A DNA stretch of 64,000 nt from Moniliella sp. 'wahieum' (lineage: Eukaryota; Basidiomycota; Moniliellomycetes; Moniliellales; Moniliellaceae), in the NCBI GenBank assembly GCA_003971905.1, contig RSEE01000071.1, positions 1 to 64,000 on the forward strand. The letters run 5' to 3'. A program made the translations under genes and the position numbers. This document shows, one piece after another, positions 1 to 9,898 of the stretch. Each line of letters opens with the position of its first letter. The stretch's first letter is position 1. Below the pieces are notes generated by a model, which was not told the DNA's origin, searched no databases, and worked only from the letters and a program-made list of their open reading frames with translations.

Positions 1-660
1 AGAGAAGTTACACCCACCCATCCCTAACCCTACCCACCCCGACCCACAACACCCACCCTCCGATGGCCTCGACGATAGCTCGCTACGAAATCGTCCGCTC
101 GTTGCAGCATATGGCCTCCGTTTTCCCATCCGACGCCCCGTTCAAAAGTTACACCCACCCATCCCTAACCCTACCCACCCAACCCACCTAGACGGGTGAT
201 GACTACGTCAGAGGTCATAGGCCTCAGGACTATTGAGGTATCGCATACGGGCTAGCCCGTATGCGATGACCTCCGCCTCGATTGTTATGCGCCTCGGGAC
301 TATTGAATCTTTGAACATACGTCTAGGGCTACGCCCCAAACGACACCGAATCTGGTGTCTGCCAGGTAGATCAGGAGGTGTGCTGAAAAAAAATATTTTT
401 GCGTTGGGTGGTGGTGGTAGGTGGTGGGGACGGCCTTCCGGGTGGTGGTGGCGGTGGCGGTCGCGGCGGCGGGCGGCGGCGGCGGCGGCGCTGCTATTTA
501 ATTAATGCTGGTCACCGGTGGGTGGTCACGGGTGCGGGGGGTCATGACGGCACGGCCAAAAATACCCTGAGATACATCAGTTGGGATCCCTCTGATACAT
601 CTAGATGTATATGAGGGACCTCGTCACATCCAGCCAGTCCCGTGACATCCCTCGGGAGTT
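1..660. other. 5' flank of the retrotransposon, no gene seen
   Basis: A C-rich block that includes the telomere-like string ccctaaccctaccc occurs twice (about 6-39 and 143-180), so this is a short direct duplication of roughly 35 bp. A GGT/GGC-rich tract lies at about 408-492. No gag-like zinc knuckle (CX2CX4HX4C) and no 5' LTR resembling the 3' LTR is visible, so the element downstream appears to be truncated on this side. Confidence 0.5.
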
Positions 661-677
661 GGGAATATGTCTAGGAG

Positions 678-924
678 TTGGGCACGCAAACCACGTTAAG
701 CCTAGTGGACACGGGGGCCGAGAGATCGTTTATTGACCGCGCGGAAGTGCGCAAACACGGGTACGTCATGAATCCACTCTCCGCCCCCTCCAGGTGCGGC
801 TACTGGACGAAGAAGAAGCTGCTCAGGCCAGGTTACTCACTCTTGCCTTCTGTCTTTCAACCTGGGCGGCCGAACGTTCAGCCACGAGTTCCTCGTTACG
901 TCGATTCCGCGCTATCCAGCGGTC
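678..924 (+). pseudogene. retroelement aspartic protease, frame-shifted fragment
   Basis: The active-site motif DTGAERSFID is encoded at about 709-738, followed by residues typical of retropepsins. The protein then shifts frame twice: a short piece beginning RLLDEEEA is read in another frame near 797-830, and the flap and C-terminal part, ending VLGTDFL, is read in the frame of the downstream polyprotein at about 860-935. No ATG precedes it (the apparent start is TTG), consistent with a domain that once lay inside a gag-pol polyprotein. The shifts may be decay or sequencing error. Confidence 0.7.
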
Positions 925-3900
925 TTGGGTACCGACTTCCTTTACGCCAACGATGTGTCGCTCTCTTTCGCTCGAGATGGTTCAGCCGAGCTTAGCTTCC
1001 AGGGCGATGGCCCCTCGATCGAGTGTTGTGGTATCATGGACATACGTTTAGTCTCGGCCTCCCGGTTCAATCACGAGCTTCAACGAGACGATGATCTCCT
1101 AGTCGGCCAAGTGTGGGTTGACGATCAGGGCGAGGTGGTGGCTACGCCCGGAGAGATTCAAGTTGCTCAAGCGGAGACCGAGGCGGACGCGGATGACGAG
1201 CCGGTGGAGGAGCGCGCCGTCAGTACGATGCCCAACGAGTTGCGTATGGTCGAGGACCCAGGCCCCGGGCAGTTGGATGTTGATGACCCAGTGGATGGGG
1301 TTTTCCCCGAGCCTCCGAAGCCGCGCCCCCTTGAGGAGATTGCCAAGCTCGTGCCCCCAGAATTCGCGGATTGCCTAGATGCCTTTGACGAGAATCGGCT
1401 CAATCGTCTACCCCCGTTGCGTCCCGGTTATGACCACGAGATAGAGCTCCTACCGGGTGTCAAGCCTTTCTTCGGCAAGATCTATCCTCTGTCCACTACG
1501 GAATCGGCAGTGCTGGCCGAGTGGATCCGTTCAAACCTGGCCAGAGGGTGGATTAGCCGGTCCACATCCGCGTGGCGCTCCCCGGTGCTATTCGTTCGCA
1601 AGAAGTCGGGAGAGGTCAGAGTCGTGACGGATCTACGTGGCGTGAACGCTAGGTCTGTCAAGAAAAGAGTGCCTCTTCCCCTCATCGACGAAACGCTCCA
1701 GCGCCTGTCGGGGTGGAAGTACTACACCCAGTTGGATCTCAAGAGCGCCTACAACCTGGTCCGAGTTGCCCCCAAGTCTGTTCCGTATACCGCAGTGGGT
1801 ACCAAATTCGGTTCTTTCGTTTCCAATGTGATGCCGTTTGGCTTGCAAGGAGCGGGTTCCACCTTCACTACCCTCATCAACGCGGTGCTATCGGACTTTA
1901 TCGACACGCACGTCTTCTGCTACCTGGATGATCTCGCGATCGTGCACAATGATCGAGGTGAGCATGTTCGAGTGGTCAAAGAGGTTCTGAAGCGTCTAGC
2001 CGACAACCATCTGGTGGTTGGCATTGACAAGTGCAAGTTCTTCCAAGATTCCATTTCGTTCTTGGGGCATCGGGTGGGCACACTAGGCTTATCCATGGAG
2101 GTCGATCGGGTCAAGGCAGTGTTGGATTGGCCCACGCCCAAGTCGCCGAAGGAGTTGCTCCGCGCTTTAGGGTTTATGAACTTCTGGAGAATCTACGTGC
2201 CGTCCTACTCGCAGTACACCGCGCCCCTGACCCAATTGCTTCACAAGGGTCAGCGTTGGGAATGGACCCCCGAGCACCAACGTTGTTTCGATCGTCTCAA
2301 GGAAGCGTTTACTCAAGCCCCAGTGCTGGCGCCCTTCGACCAGAACAAGCCTTTGAGAATCGAGTCGGACGCGAGTGGCTATGCCGTGGCAGCGGTCCTC
2401 TCTCAGCCTCACGAGGGCCGGCAGCGCCCCATAGCCTATTGGTCAAGGAAGCTTACGCCCGCCGAGCAACGCTGGGGAGTAGGAGATCAAGAGTTGTTAC
2501 CCCTAATCACGGCGCTCAAGGTCTTTCGGCATCTGGTGGAGTCGGCCCCGGAGTTGGAGTTGGTGACCGACCACAAGAATCTGGTGAGCTACAACGACGA
2601 AGGGCAGCGGAACCGCCGGCAAGCGAGCTGGCGCGTGTTTCTTTCGGCCTACCAACCAAGGATGATTTATCGTCCCGGGTCGAAGAATGGTGCTGCGGAT
2701 GGATTATCTCGTCGTCCAGACCTAGTCGAGCAAGCCAAGAGCGAAGGCGCGGCCGATGCAGCCGAGTGGCGCAAGCAACCGATCCTGCGAGCCAAGTCAG
2801 AGGAGCATGTTGAGGACTATGAGTCGCTCCTGTTGCCGGGAGCCAAGGTGGTGCCGCAAGCCGGGGTTGAAGCGCATGCGGGCGAAGTGGAAGCAGTTGA
2901 GGAGCAGCCGCCCGAAGGCGAGGTGATTGAAGCCATACGAGAGCTCAAGGAGCACGACAGCGGGTACGAGGCCATCGTGGAGCGAGTCGAAGAAGGTTGT
3001 GCGCCGCAGGAGTATGAGATGCGCAACGGGTTGCTCTACTTCCAAGGGAGAATCTACGTGCCCGAATCCGAAGCACTGCGGTATACCTTGCTCCACGACC
3101 ACCATGACAAGCCCGAGGCTGGCCACCAGGGAAGAGAGCGCACGTACGATCAGTTGGCGCGTTGGTACTATTGGCCAGGAATGACTTTCGATGTGCGTCG
3201 TTATGTGGGAACGTGCTCGTCATGTCAGACTGTCAAGAGCCGCCGCCATCGTCCCTATGGTCTACTGCAACCGTTGGAAGTGCCAGCCCGACCTTGGTCA
3301 AGCTTCAGTATGGATCACTTCGGTCCCCTGCCAGAGGGAGGACTTGGGAGCAAGGGCGAGACGCTGAACATGGTGCTGGTGGTGGTGGATCGGTTGTCCA
3401 AGATGGTGGTGCTCATCCCGTGCAGCTCCGGCGACACGGCGGGTCGTTTGCTTGAGCGGCTGACGGAGAAGGTGTTCAACGTGTATGGGCTGCCGACCGA
3501 GATCGTGAGCGACAGAGGGCCGTTGTTCACTTCGTCCCAGGTGCGTGGCTTTTGCGAGAAGCATGGCATTCGCCAAAGCATGGCCACTACCCAGCACCCT
3601 CAGTCCGATGGGCAGTCGGAGCGGTTTGTCGATCTGGTTAAGACTCATCTGCGCCATTTCGTTAACCATCTGCAGTCCGATTGGGTCGAGTACCTTCCCT
3701 CAGCCGCCTTCGCGCTCAACACCGCTCGCTCCGCTTCAACAGGGTTGTCTCCGTTCTACATCATGCATGGGTTCCAGCCGCTCAAACCAGGTGACCCAGT
3801 CGCTGCCGTGCGAGAGAATGAGCCAGGGGAGGAACATCAAGAGGCTCGGATCGAGGCGATTGAGACGGCCAAGGGAGCTTTGGAGCAGGCGCGCAAGAGA

Positions 3901-4422
3901 GCCAAACACTATGCCGATCGGTTGCGGAGCGAGGCGCCGGAGCTGGAAGCGGGAGATTGGGTGCTGGTTGATCAGGAGCGGGTGCCGTCAACTCGGCCGA
4001 GTGGATCGTTGGAGCGCAGGTACTTGGGGCCATTTAAGATCAAGGCCAAGGTACACGAGGGGGCGTATGTGGTTGACCTTCCCCCGTCGATCAAGATCCA
4101 TCCTGTGCTCAACATCTCTGCCCTCGAGCCGTACCGCTTCGATGCCGTGCCAGCCCGGCACGAGCCCTTACCTCCACCGCCCGAAGTTGAGCGAGGCGAA
4201 GAACACTGGCTCGTCAAGCGCATCCTCGATTCCCGTTGCTACCGTCGCCAGTTCCAGTACCTGGTCTCCTTCGTCGGCTTCCCTGAGTCAGAGAACGATT
4301 GGGTGCCCGCCAACGACATGGGGGATGAGGCTCCAGTGGTGATCGAGTTCCACACCCAGCACCCCGAGAAATACTGCTCCCAAGCACGCAAACGGGCCTT
4401 GGCCCGCCTTCTCGAGGAGTAG
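925..4422 (+). CDS. pol: retrotransposon pol polyprotein (RT, RNase H, integrase, chromodomain)
   Basis: This is a 1165-residue open frame. It begins with the end of the protease (LGTDFLYAND). Reverse transcriptase spans about residues 200-400 with catalytic box YLDD at about 333. RNase H follows, with SDASGY at about 480. The integrase zinc finger (HX3H then CX2C, CSSCQ near 764) precedes a catalytic core with MDHFGPL (near 796), SDRGPLF (near 863) and the Glu in DGQSERF (near 898). A chromodomain with WLVKRILDSR and WVPANDM occupies about 1092-1155, the feature thought to target chromoviruses to chromatin. Position 925 is TTG, so the protein is made as part of a longer gag-pol product in intact copies. 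The frame is intact here, unlike the host genes nearby. Confidence 0.95.
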   Translation: MGTDFLYANDVSLSFARDGSAELSFQGDGPSIECCGIMDIRLVSASRFNHELQRDDDLLVGQVWVDDQGEVVATPGEIQVAQAETEADADDEPVEERAVSTMPNELRMVEDPGPGQLDVDDPVDGVFPEPPKPRPLEEIAKLVPPEFADCLDAFDENRLNRLPPLRPGYDHEIELLPGVKPFFGKIYPLSTTESAVLAEWIRSNLARGWISRSTSAWRSPVLFVRKKSGEVRVVTDLRGVNARSVKKRVPLPLIDETLQRLSGWKYYTQLDLKSAYNLVRVAPKSVPYTAVGTKFGSFVSNVMPFGLQGAGSTFTTLINAVLSDFIDTHVFCYLDDLAIVHNDRGEHVRVVKEVLKRLADNHLVVGIDKCKFFQDSISFLGHRVGTLGLSMEVDRVKAVLDWPTPKSPKELLRALGFMNFWRIYVPSYSQYTAPLTQLLHKGQRWEWTPEHQRCFDRLKEAFTQAPVLAPFDQNKPLRIESDASGYAVAAVLSQPHEGRQRPIAYWSRKLTPAEQRWGVGDQELLPLITALKVFRHLVESAPELELVTDHKNLVSYNDEGQRNRRQASWRVFLSAYQPRMIYRPGSKNGAADGLSRRPDLVEQAKSEGAADAAEWRKQPILRAKSEEHVEDYESLLLPGAKVVPQAGVEAHAGEVEAVEEQPPEGEVIEAIRELKEHDSGYEAIVERVEEGCAPQEYEMRNGLLYFQGRIYVPESEALRYTLLHDHHDKPEAGHQGRERTYDQLARWYYWPGMTFDVRRYVGTCSSCQTVKSRRHRPYGLLQPLEVPARPWSSFSMDHFGPLPEGGLGSKGETLNMVLVVVDRLSKMVVLIPCSSGDTAGRLLERLTEKVFNVYGLPTEIVSDRGPLFTSSQVRGFCEKHGIRQSMATTQHPQSDGQSERFVDLVKTHLRHFVNHLQSDWVEYLPSAAFALNTARSASTGLSPFYIMHGFQPLKPGDPVAAVRENEPGEEHQEARIEAIETAKGALEQARKRAKHYADRLRSEAPELEAGDWVLVDQERVPSTRPSGSLERRYLGPFKIKAKVHEGAYVVDLPPSIKIHPVLNISALEPYRFDAVPARHEPLPPPPEVERGEEHWLVKRILDSRCYRRQFQYLVSFVGFPESENDWVPANDMGDEAPVVIEFHTQHPEKYCSQARKRALARLLEE

Positions 4423-4510
4423 TACCCCGCCCCAGTTCCCCCAGGTTCGGTTGAGGAGGAGAAGCCCAACCTGGTAGGCGTGCGGACACGCCTTGTGAAG
4501 GGGAGCGTAA

Positions 4511-5330
4511 TGTTACGGGCCGCGTCGGATCCAAGATGGTCTGATCCTAGCTAAGGCCCGCCTGCTCTGCACCAACCCAGTGGAGCGCGCCCCCAAGCCC
4601 AACCACGTTTGACGATGGTTGGTTGTACCCTGTACGGTGGTCCGAGTTGCCATGCGTACGCGCGACAGTAGTCGCCTCCCGCCCAAGTCCAAGTCGGTGG
4701 TCAAAACGAGACCACCAAGTATTCAGTATCTTTGCGACGTCCGTCGCCCGTCACCACTTATTTTCCTTTCTCGATCGCGCCTGCGGCGATCAACCCCTCT
4801 TTTGACGTGCCTTTCTTTCTACACCCCCTTTTGTGTCGTTTCCCCTTTTTCGATTAAGCCTGTACCCCCGGTGGGTGGGGGATCTTTTCCTCCACCCTCC
4901 ATTTCGTCCCTTTCCCGCCTATCCTGTCCGACTCCTGCCCGTTTCCAGCCAATTGATCCAGTACAGGCAGCTCTCTTGTTAGCGTCCGACTTCTCCTCCG
5001 ACCTCGTCCTCCAGCCCCTCGTCAACCCCATCGCGCGAGCCCCCTTTGGCCGCGGCGATTCCCAGTCTCAGTTAAGGCAGTGTTTGTCCGCCGCTGCCTC
5101 CTCCCGTCCCTAAGTCCCGGAGGCTTCAGACACGTTACTACGGCCCAAGCCGGTGCAGACGCAGCCTTGCCACACGTGCAGCCGCCCCACCAAAGGCTCT
5201 CCTCGTCCCTAGCTCCGCTCGGATACACCAACCAGCCCAAGCCCGAAACTACCGTGAGTCGTCCTTCCGTCTCCTAAGGGATTGTACCCAAGAACCTGGG
5301 TGAGCCCCCTGGCGGGGCCCGCCCGTGACA
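4511..5330 (+). repeat. 3' long terminal repeat (820 bp)
   Basis: The repeat begins TGTTACGGGC and ends GCCCGTGACA, near-perfect terminal inverted repeats (one mismatch) with the canonical TG..CA ends. It directly follows the polypurine tract at the end of pol. The next host bases are ggtat, which would be the target-site duplication, but the matching left copy is not in view. ORFs inside it are not conserved proteins. Confidence 0.8.
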
Positions 5331-8300
5331 GGTATACATACGTTGTGGCCATTATCTTCAAACGCCGGCGAAAGGAATGCTCCATGTTGTTGGCTCCATG
5401 ATTGCTGCCTGTCCTCCCTTCTACTTTTATGCCAACTCTTCCAAGATGCCGCACCCCTCGAAAGTGGAATTCCCTTCTTTGGTTGGTGCAGTGGGGCATA
5501 ACGTGCGACGCGCCTCTTAGTGCTTCATCCCGTGCAGCCCCGTCCTCCTTACGCGAATTACGAATATACTTGACGACTTGCCTGCATGTCATGACGTATG
5601 GTAATGCTGCTATCTTCATTTTCATTGTGGGTCCCTGTTGGTACTGTTTGCCTGCAGGACTGTGCTCATGTGGCCCGCCGTCGCCGCCGCTACCAACGAT
5701 GCGATTAGCTGCTACCGATATGGGCAGTATCTCTCCAACACTTGGTGGGCACATGCGTTTCGACGAAGCTGACTGGCCCAGATTGTGGTGATGATACGAT
5801 GCCCACGCTCTCTTGTGCTCTCTTGTGGTGCGAGTTGCTGACAATCGACGCAGCCCAAACAGCACCAGTAGTAACATACGTACTTACACAGCAAGGAAAC
5901 GGGTGGCATCAATGCCTCCTATTCACAGGCATCCGGCGCGTACGCGGTAAAAGTGCAGGCATTGCTCTACTTGACGATAGGCAGCCGCCCTTTCAAGGCA
6001 AGTTCGCACCCCGCTCTCCCTTCGGTGGGGTCTGTACGGAAGAGCGCCAACACTGGGCGGTAGTGAGCTGCACTTGGGCAGCACGACGGGGAAGCCATCT
6101 GCAGAGCCCCCGGCTACAACACAGCTCCGAAGCGGTTGCTGTGGGGGGGGGGGTAGTATTTTGTGGCCACAGCACGTTCAGGTGGTCGCGGAAGCAACCC
6201 GAGCTGCCCCTCGAGCAAAAGCAATCGACCACCCCCGCCAGGCCGCGCAGAAAGGGATGTTGTCCGCTCGCATGCGCTCATGGCGGCTGGGCGGTGATGG
6301 CCAGGCGGCTGAGGGTGTGTCGCGCACGGCGAGGGTGGGGGCGGGCGCGGACAATCCCCTCACCCGAGCCCTGCCCACTTCCCTGTCGGGGGGAGCGTTG
6401 CGGCCACCGCCTCGCATGTCGCGCAGAGCAGTCGCAATCCATTCAGCTTGGCTGCGGCCCCACCTAAGCCTAGCACCGCGCCGATTGGGATCTCGTCGCT
6501 TTTTGGGACGCCTTTCGCTTCTCGACCACCAACCACCACTTTCGGCCTCGCGGCACCTTGTTTTCTCGTTCCCGTTTCGCCCTCCGCTCTCGCTACACAA
6601 CAGGCCATATGCTGGAGGGCACGCTCTTCGGCTTTGAATCTTGCTGCGATGCAGGCAGGCATCGAGACGGTGGCTTTGCGGCGGCGGCCTGCGCCGGCTG
6701 CCCCCCCAGTCATCAGCACGACAAAACATGACCACAAGTTCAAACCTGACACCTGTCTTGACCGATCCGGCCACTTCTTTTCCATGCGAGGTCCGCTTTA
6801 TGCATGACGGAATGCAACCACCTGAATGCGGCCCCCACGTCAGGTATCGTCAGCTGGGAGGGTGGCAGTAAGAATTGCCCACTCCCCTTGCTGGGTAACA
6901 GGATGCGGTGCACGCCTTGCAAAGCCAGCACCCCCTCGACCAAAAGCAGTACCGCTTTCGCATGGTTTCCTTGCAGGTATTTGCTGTCCTCCGATTTCAA
7001 CTGCGTCCCACCTTAATCTAGGTCGACGCTCCAGAACCTGCCCTCGCTCCCTGGTGGAGTGCTCGACATCCCTTCCGTATCGATCTCCACTAGTTTAACC
7101 ATGATCGGCGGTGCGTGACGCCCCAAGAGCAAGCATTTGCTGCAAACTGGCTCGATGGTAATTATCGCGCCCGGGAGGGAACCCGATTTCGGTTCAGTAG
7201 CAACTGGCTTGTCATGGGCTACGCTCGAAACTAAGCCCCACGTCACATGTCGGACAGTCCAGGAGTGGATGCTTGAGACGGGCATGAGCTTTGCCTTTGC
7301 AGCACAGGTGCCAACAATGGCGCCATGCCAGTTGCTACTATTAGTAGTTGCACTGGCAAGGTGGCGTTGAATATGGTGCCCTCCCTTTCAGTGGGTCTGC
7401 TCGTACCCGTGCTGCATCCATCGACGAGTGAAACTGGGACCACATCCCTCCTGTCCCTCTTAGCGGTGTTGCGGCAAGGAAGGGGCCAACGTTGCCATCA
7501 ATGCACGCTGTGTCGGGGTGCGACATCTCGTCCATCCGCTTCTGCTGACTGTTCGTACCCGGCAAGCCCATGTCACCTCCGCCTTCCATGCCGCCGAAGT
7601 GCTAGACGTGTCGGTGCACTTTCACAATGCCTTACTCGGCGTTACCACAGCTATACTCACTATATGTTCATCATGTACGAAACCACCCATGGCTTACTCT
7701 GCTGTGATGTACTGACAAGCGCGTTAAACAGGTACGGCTTGATGGAGCCGAATAGCCGACCCAGTAAACAAGTGGTCTCCTTGATAGCTGCAGATGGTTT
7801 CCCCCGCATCAACTTAAACACCTCGCCAAGCAACGGCAACCTCGGATGGTGGCGGGACTTGTTTTCAGGAGACCGGGAGTGTGTGGGTGAAAGCAACGGA
7901 CGGGCTTTGCAAGAGCAGATGCGGAAGCGGTAGCGGATGGAGATACGTCCGTACACCAGACGCGACGGGAGCAGACACCGCACTCGCTGAGGTCATGGCG
8001 AGGTCAGTGCCGGTGCCGGTGCCGATACGCTGGGGGACGCGCACGGCGGGGGGCCCGCCCGGGCGTGAGCAGCATAACAGACGAGTCCGACGCCCCCGCC
8101 AACGCCGCTACGGTCCATCCTCTTCCGCTTCCTCAGCTGCCTCTGCATCCGCTTCATGTTGCACTCTTCCACCTCCGCATCCGCTTCATGTTGCCCTTCC
8201 TCTTCCACCTCCACGTCTGCTTCCTATTGTCCTTCCTCTTCCGCTTCTTCGCCCGCTTCCTCCTGCACGCCCACGTGGCTGCGCGTGATCATGAAGCGCC

Positions 8301-8337
8301 AAGCGCCCTACGCCACCACAGCATCCATGGTGGGGTC
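5331..8337. other. gene-poor stretch, no recognised gene
   Basis: Both strands hold only short, mutually overlapping reading frames. On the plus strand about 6385-6620 reads as a Phe-Gly/Asn-Pro-Phe flavoured peptide (RNPFSLAA, SLFGTPFAS) that could be a decayed fragment of a nucleoporin- or endocytic-type protein. On the minus strand about 7983-7660 reads as a hydrophobic peptide ending KPWVVSYMMN next to a GTGAGTAT donor. Neither could be extended into a recognisable protein. Repeats of ccgcttcctc type lie at 8120-8270. Confidence 0.4.
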
Positions 8338-9898
8338 TCAGTCCGTGTCCGCGTCCGAGTTCCCGTCCGAGTCCGAGTCCGAGTCCGAGTCCGATTCAGA
8401 ATTCTGCTGGGCAACGTCGAAATGTGCATCGCGTTTCCGGGCTTGGTGTGTGCTGCGCAATAACGTGGGCAGCTCGAGGTTGGCCTGGAAACAGGAAGAG
8501 TGCGAAGCAAACGGTCAGGCCGCGAAGGTGCATACGGGCACAACACGAGGCGGGCAAGGGTAGGGGAAACTGTAGCCCAACGGTAAGCGGCAAACCTACT
8601 AACCCAGAAAAAATGAGTCGATCTAACAATTGCGTCGTAGTGAGCTCTTTCAGCTCGGGTATCGATAGGTCCGTGACGACAAACATTTGGCCTACATCAT
8701 GACGCACTGTGGTACCTCGATGCTCTTGACAGGCCGTTTGGGACAAGAGCGTACGTGCCAGTGGACGAGGCGCAGGCGCCACTGTGGGTCTGGATTGGCG
8801 TCCCATGATGGCAAGGGGGGGGGTAGCAATCGGTTCCGCACGACCAACAGCAAAAAAGGGACAGCAGGGGGAAAGGCAGGTGAGCATGTGCTGCGGCGGG
8901 TGGGGGGTGCATTGGTGGAACTCGTCGCCCGGTTGCAATTTGAAGGAGGGCGAGGACGCGACCGAGGGCTGGAGGCACCAGAGCTTATTGTCGGACTGGA
9001 GGAAGAAAAGCATTGACGCAACGTCGACCAAATCCGCTTCGTAGTGGGCAAAGCGTTGGTCCGTGATCCACGCAAAGTTTGGCGTGGCGGCGATAGACTC
9101 AAGTGCCCCGCGTCGGCGCTGCGTGGGAGAGCGGGAGTGGGCAAGTCTCCGCCTCCGTGGTGCGGGCGTGGGCAGTGGCGCGTAGGCGCCTGGCGTGTTG
9201 AAGGATACCCTTGGCCTGCTCGCGTGAGTTCTGGCGGACAGGAGCCGCTCGGCGCAGGAAGAGAAGGAGGTCAGCGTGCCCGAATAAGGGGTGTATGTAT
9301 CGCATGCATGCATGCGAGAGGCCAGGAGACACACCGTCCACGTCAAAGGGTGCTGTTGGAGCACGAGCATGGGTGTCGTGCCCTGCAGCGCATCGTCATC
9401 GACCCGGGGGAGCGCGGTTAACACCTCGCGCCAGCCCAGCGGCGTTTCCCTGGCCAGCCTGCGCATGCGAGGGCAGCCGTTGGCGTGGGTGGTGTAGATG
9501 CGGATGGTCCATGAGGACGGCGCGGGCGGGCGTCGTCGGTGATGGGAAGGGCGGCGGGGACATGCGCGAGGACGAGGGTAAAGAAGGGGCAGTCGTGGGT
9601 GCGGCAGATAAAGGCGGTCTGGATAGGACCGACGTGGTCGTCAGGTTGGTGGGGGGGCGGGTGCACGCGCGTTCGGTCTGGGCAGCGCCCAGGCCGGTGC
9701 GGGAATGCATCGCGTGCCGTTTTCGCGGTGTTGTGCGCGGCACTTGCTCGTTGTGCGCGTAGCGGTGCGCTCCGACTTGTCCTCCGAAACGTCTCCCGAC
9801 TCGGCCTCATCCGACTCAACCTCCAACTCCACTTGCCCCGATGAGAGGGTGGGGGAGGCGGTCGCCGTCAAGGAGAACGGCACGGACGCCGCAGCCAA
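8338..9898 (-). CDS. unrecognised protein with acidic Ser-Asp tail
   Basis: Several coding-like blocks line up on the minus strand. The first possible ATG is at 9898 and opens an acidic N-terminal region. A block containing GPIQTAFICRTHDCPF follows (about 9620), then one containing GWREVLTALPRVDDDALQG (about 9420), a block with PNFAWITDQRFAHYEADLVD (about 9080) and one with MFVVTDLSIPELKEL (about 8680). The last exon appears to follow an intron that ends TTTCCAG at about 8485, and closes with a run of Glu/Ser/Asp ending near 8340. At least one frame shift is needed between blocks. I do not recognise the family. Exon boundaries are unresolved. Confidence 0.4.

Larger units (their letters stand above)
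660..5330 (+). mobile_element. 5'-truncated Ty3/gypsy chromovirus with 3' LTR
   Basis: The order protease, reverse transcriptase, RNase H, integrase, C-terminal chromodomain defines the chromovirus branch of Ty3/gypsy LTR retrotransposons. A purine-rich stretch (gaaggggagcg, about 4497-4507) sits just before the LTR start at 4511, as expected of a polypurine tract priming plus-strand synthesis. The 3' LTR ends at 5330. No gag, primer-binding site or 5' LTR is visible upstream and the protease is frame-shifted, so this copy cannot be complete in this window. The left boundary given is approximate. Confidence 0.85.

Noticed and set aside
560-650. Possible 5' LTR end (tcccgtgaca at 637-646)
   Set aside because: It shares only the last few bases with the 3' LTR terminus; the preceding sequence is not LTR-like.
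4619-5113. 164-codon open frame inside the LTR
   Set aside because: It lies wholly within the LTR, which is not expected to encode protein in this family, and has low-complexity composition.
7660-7983. Minus-strand hydrophobic peptide resembling the Pex16 signature (KPW after a LGRLFGSIKPY block)
   Set aside because: Only one short block fits, and neither the upstream N-terminal region nor the downstream Arg-rich C-terminal motif of Pex16 could be found.
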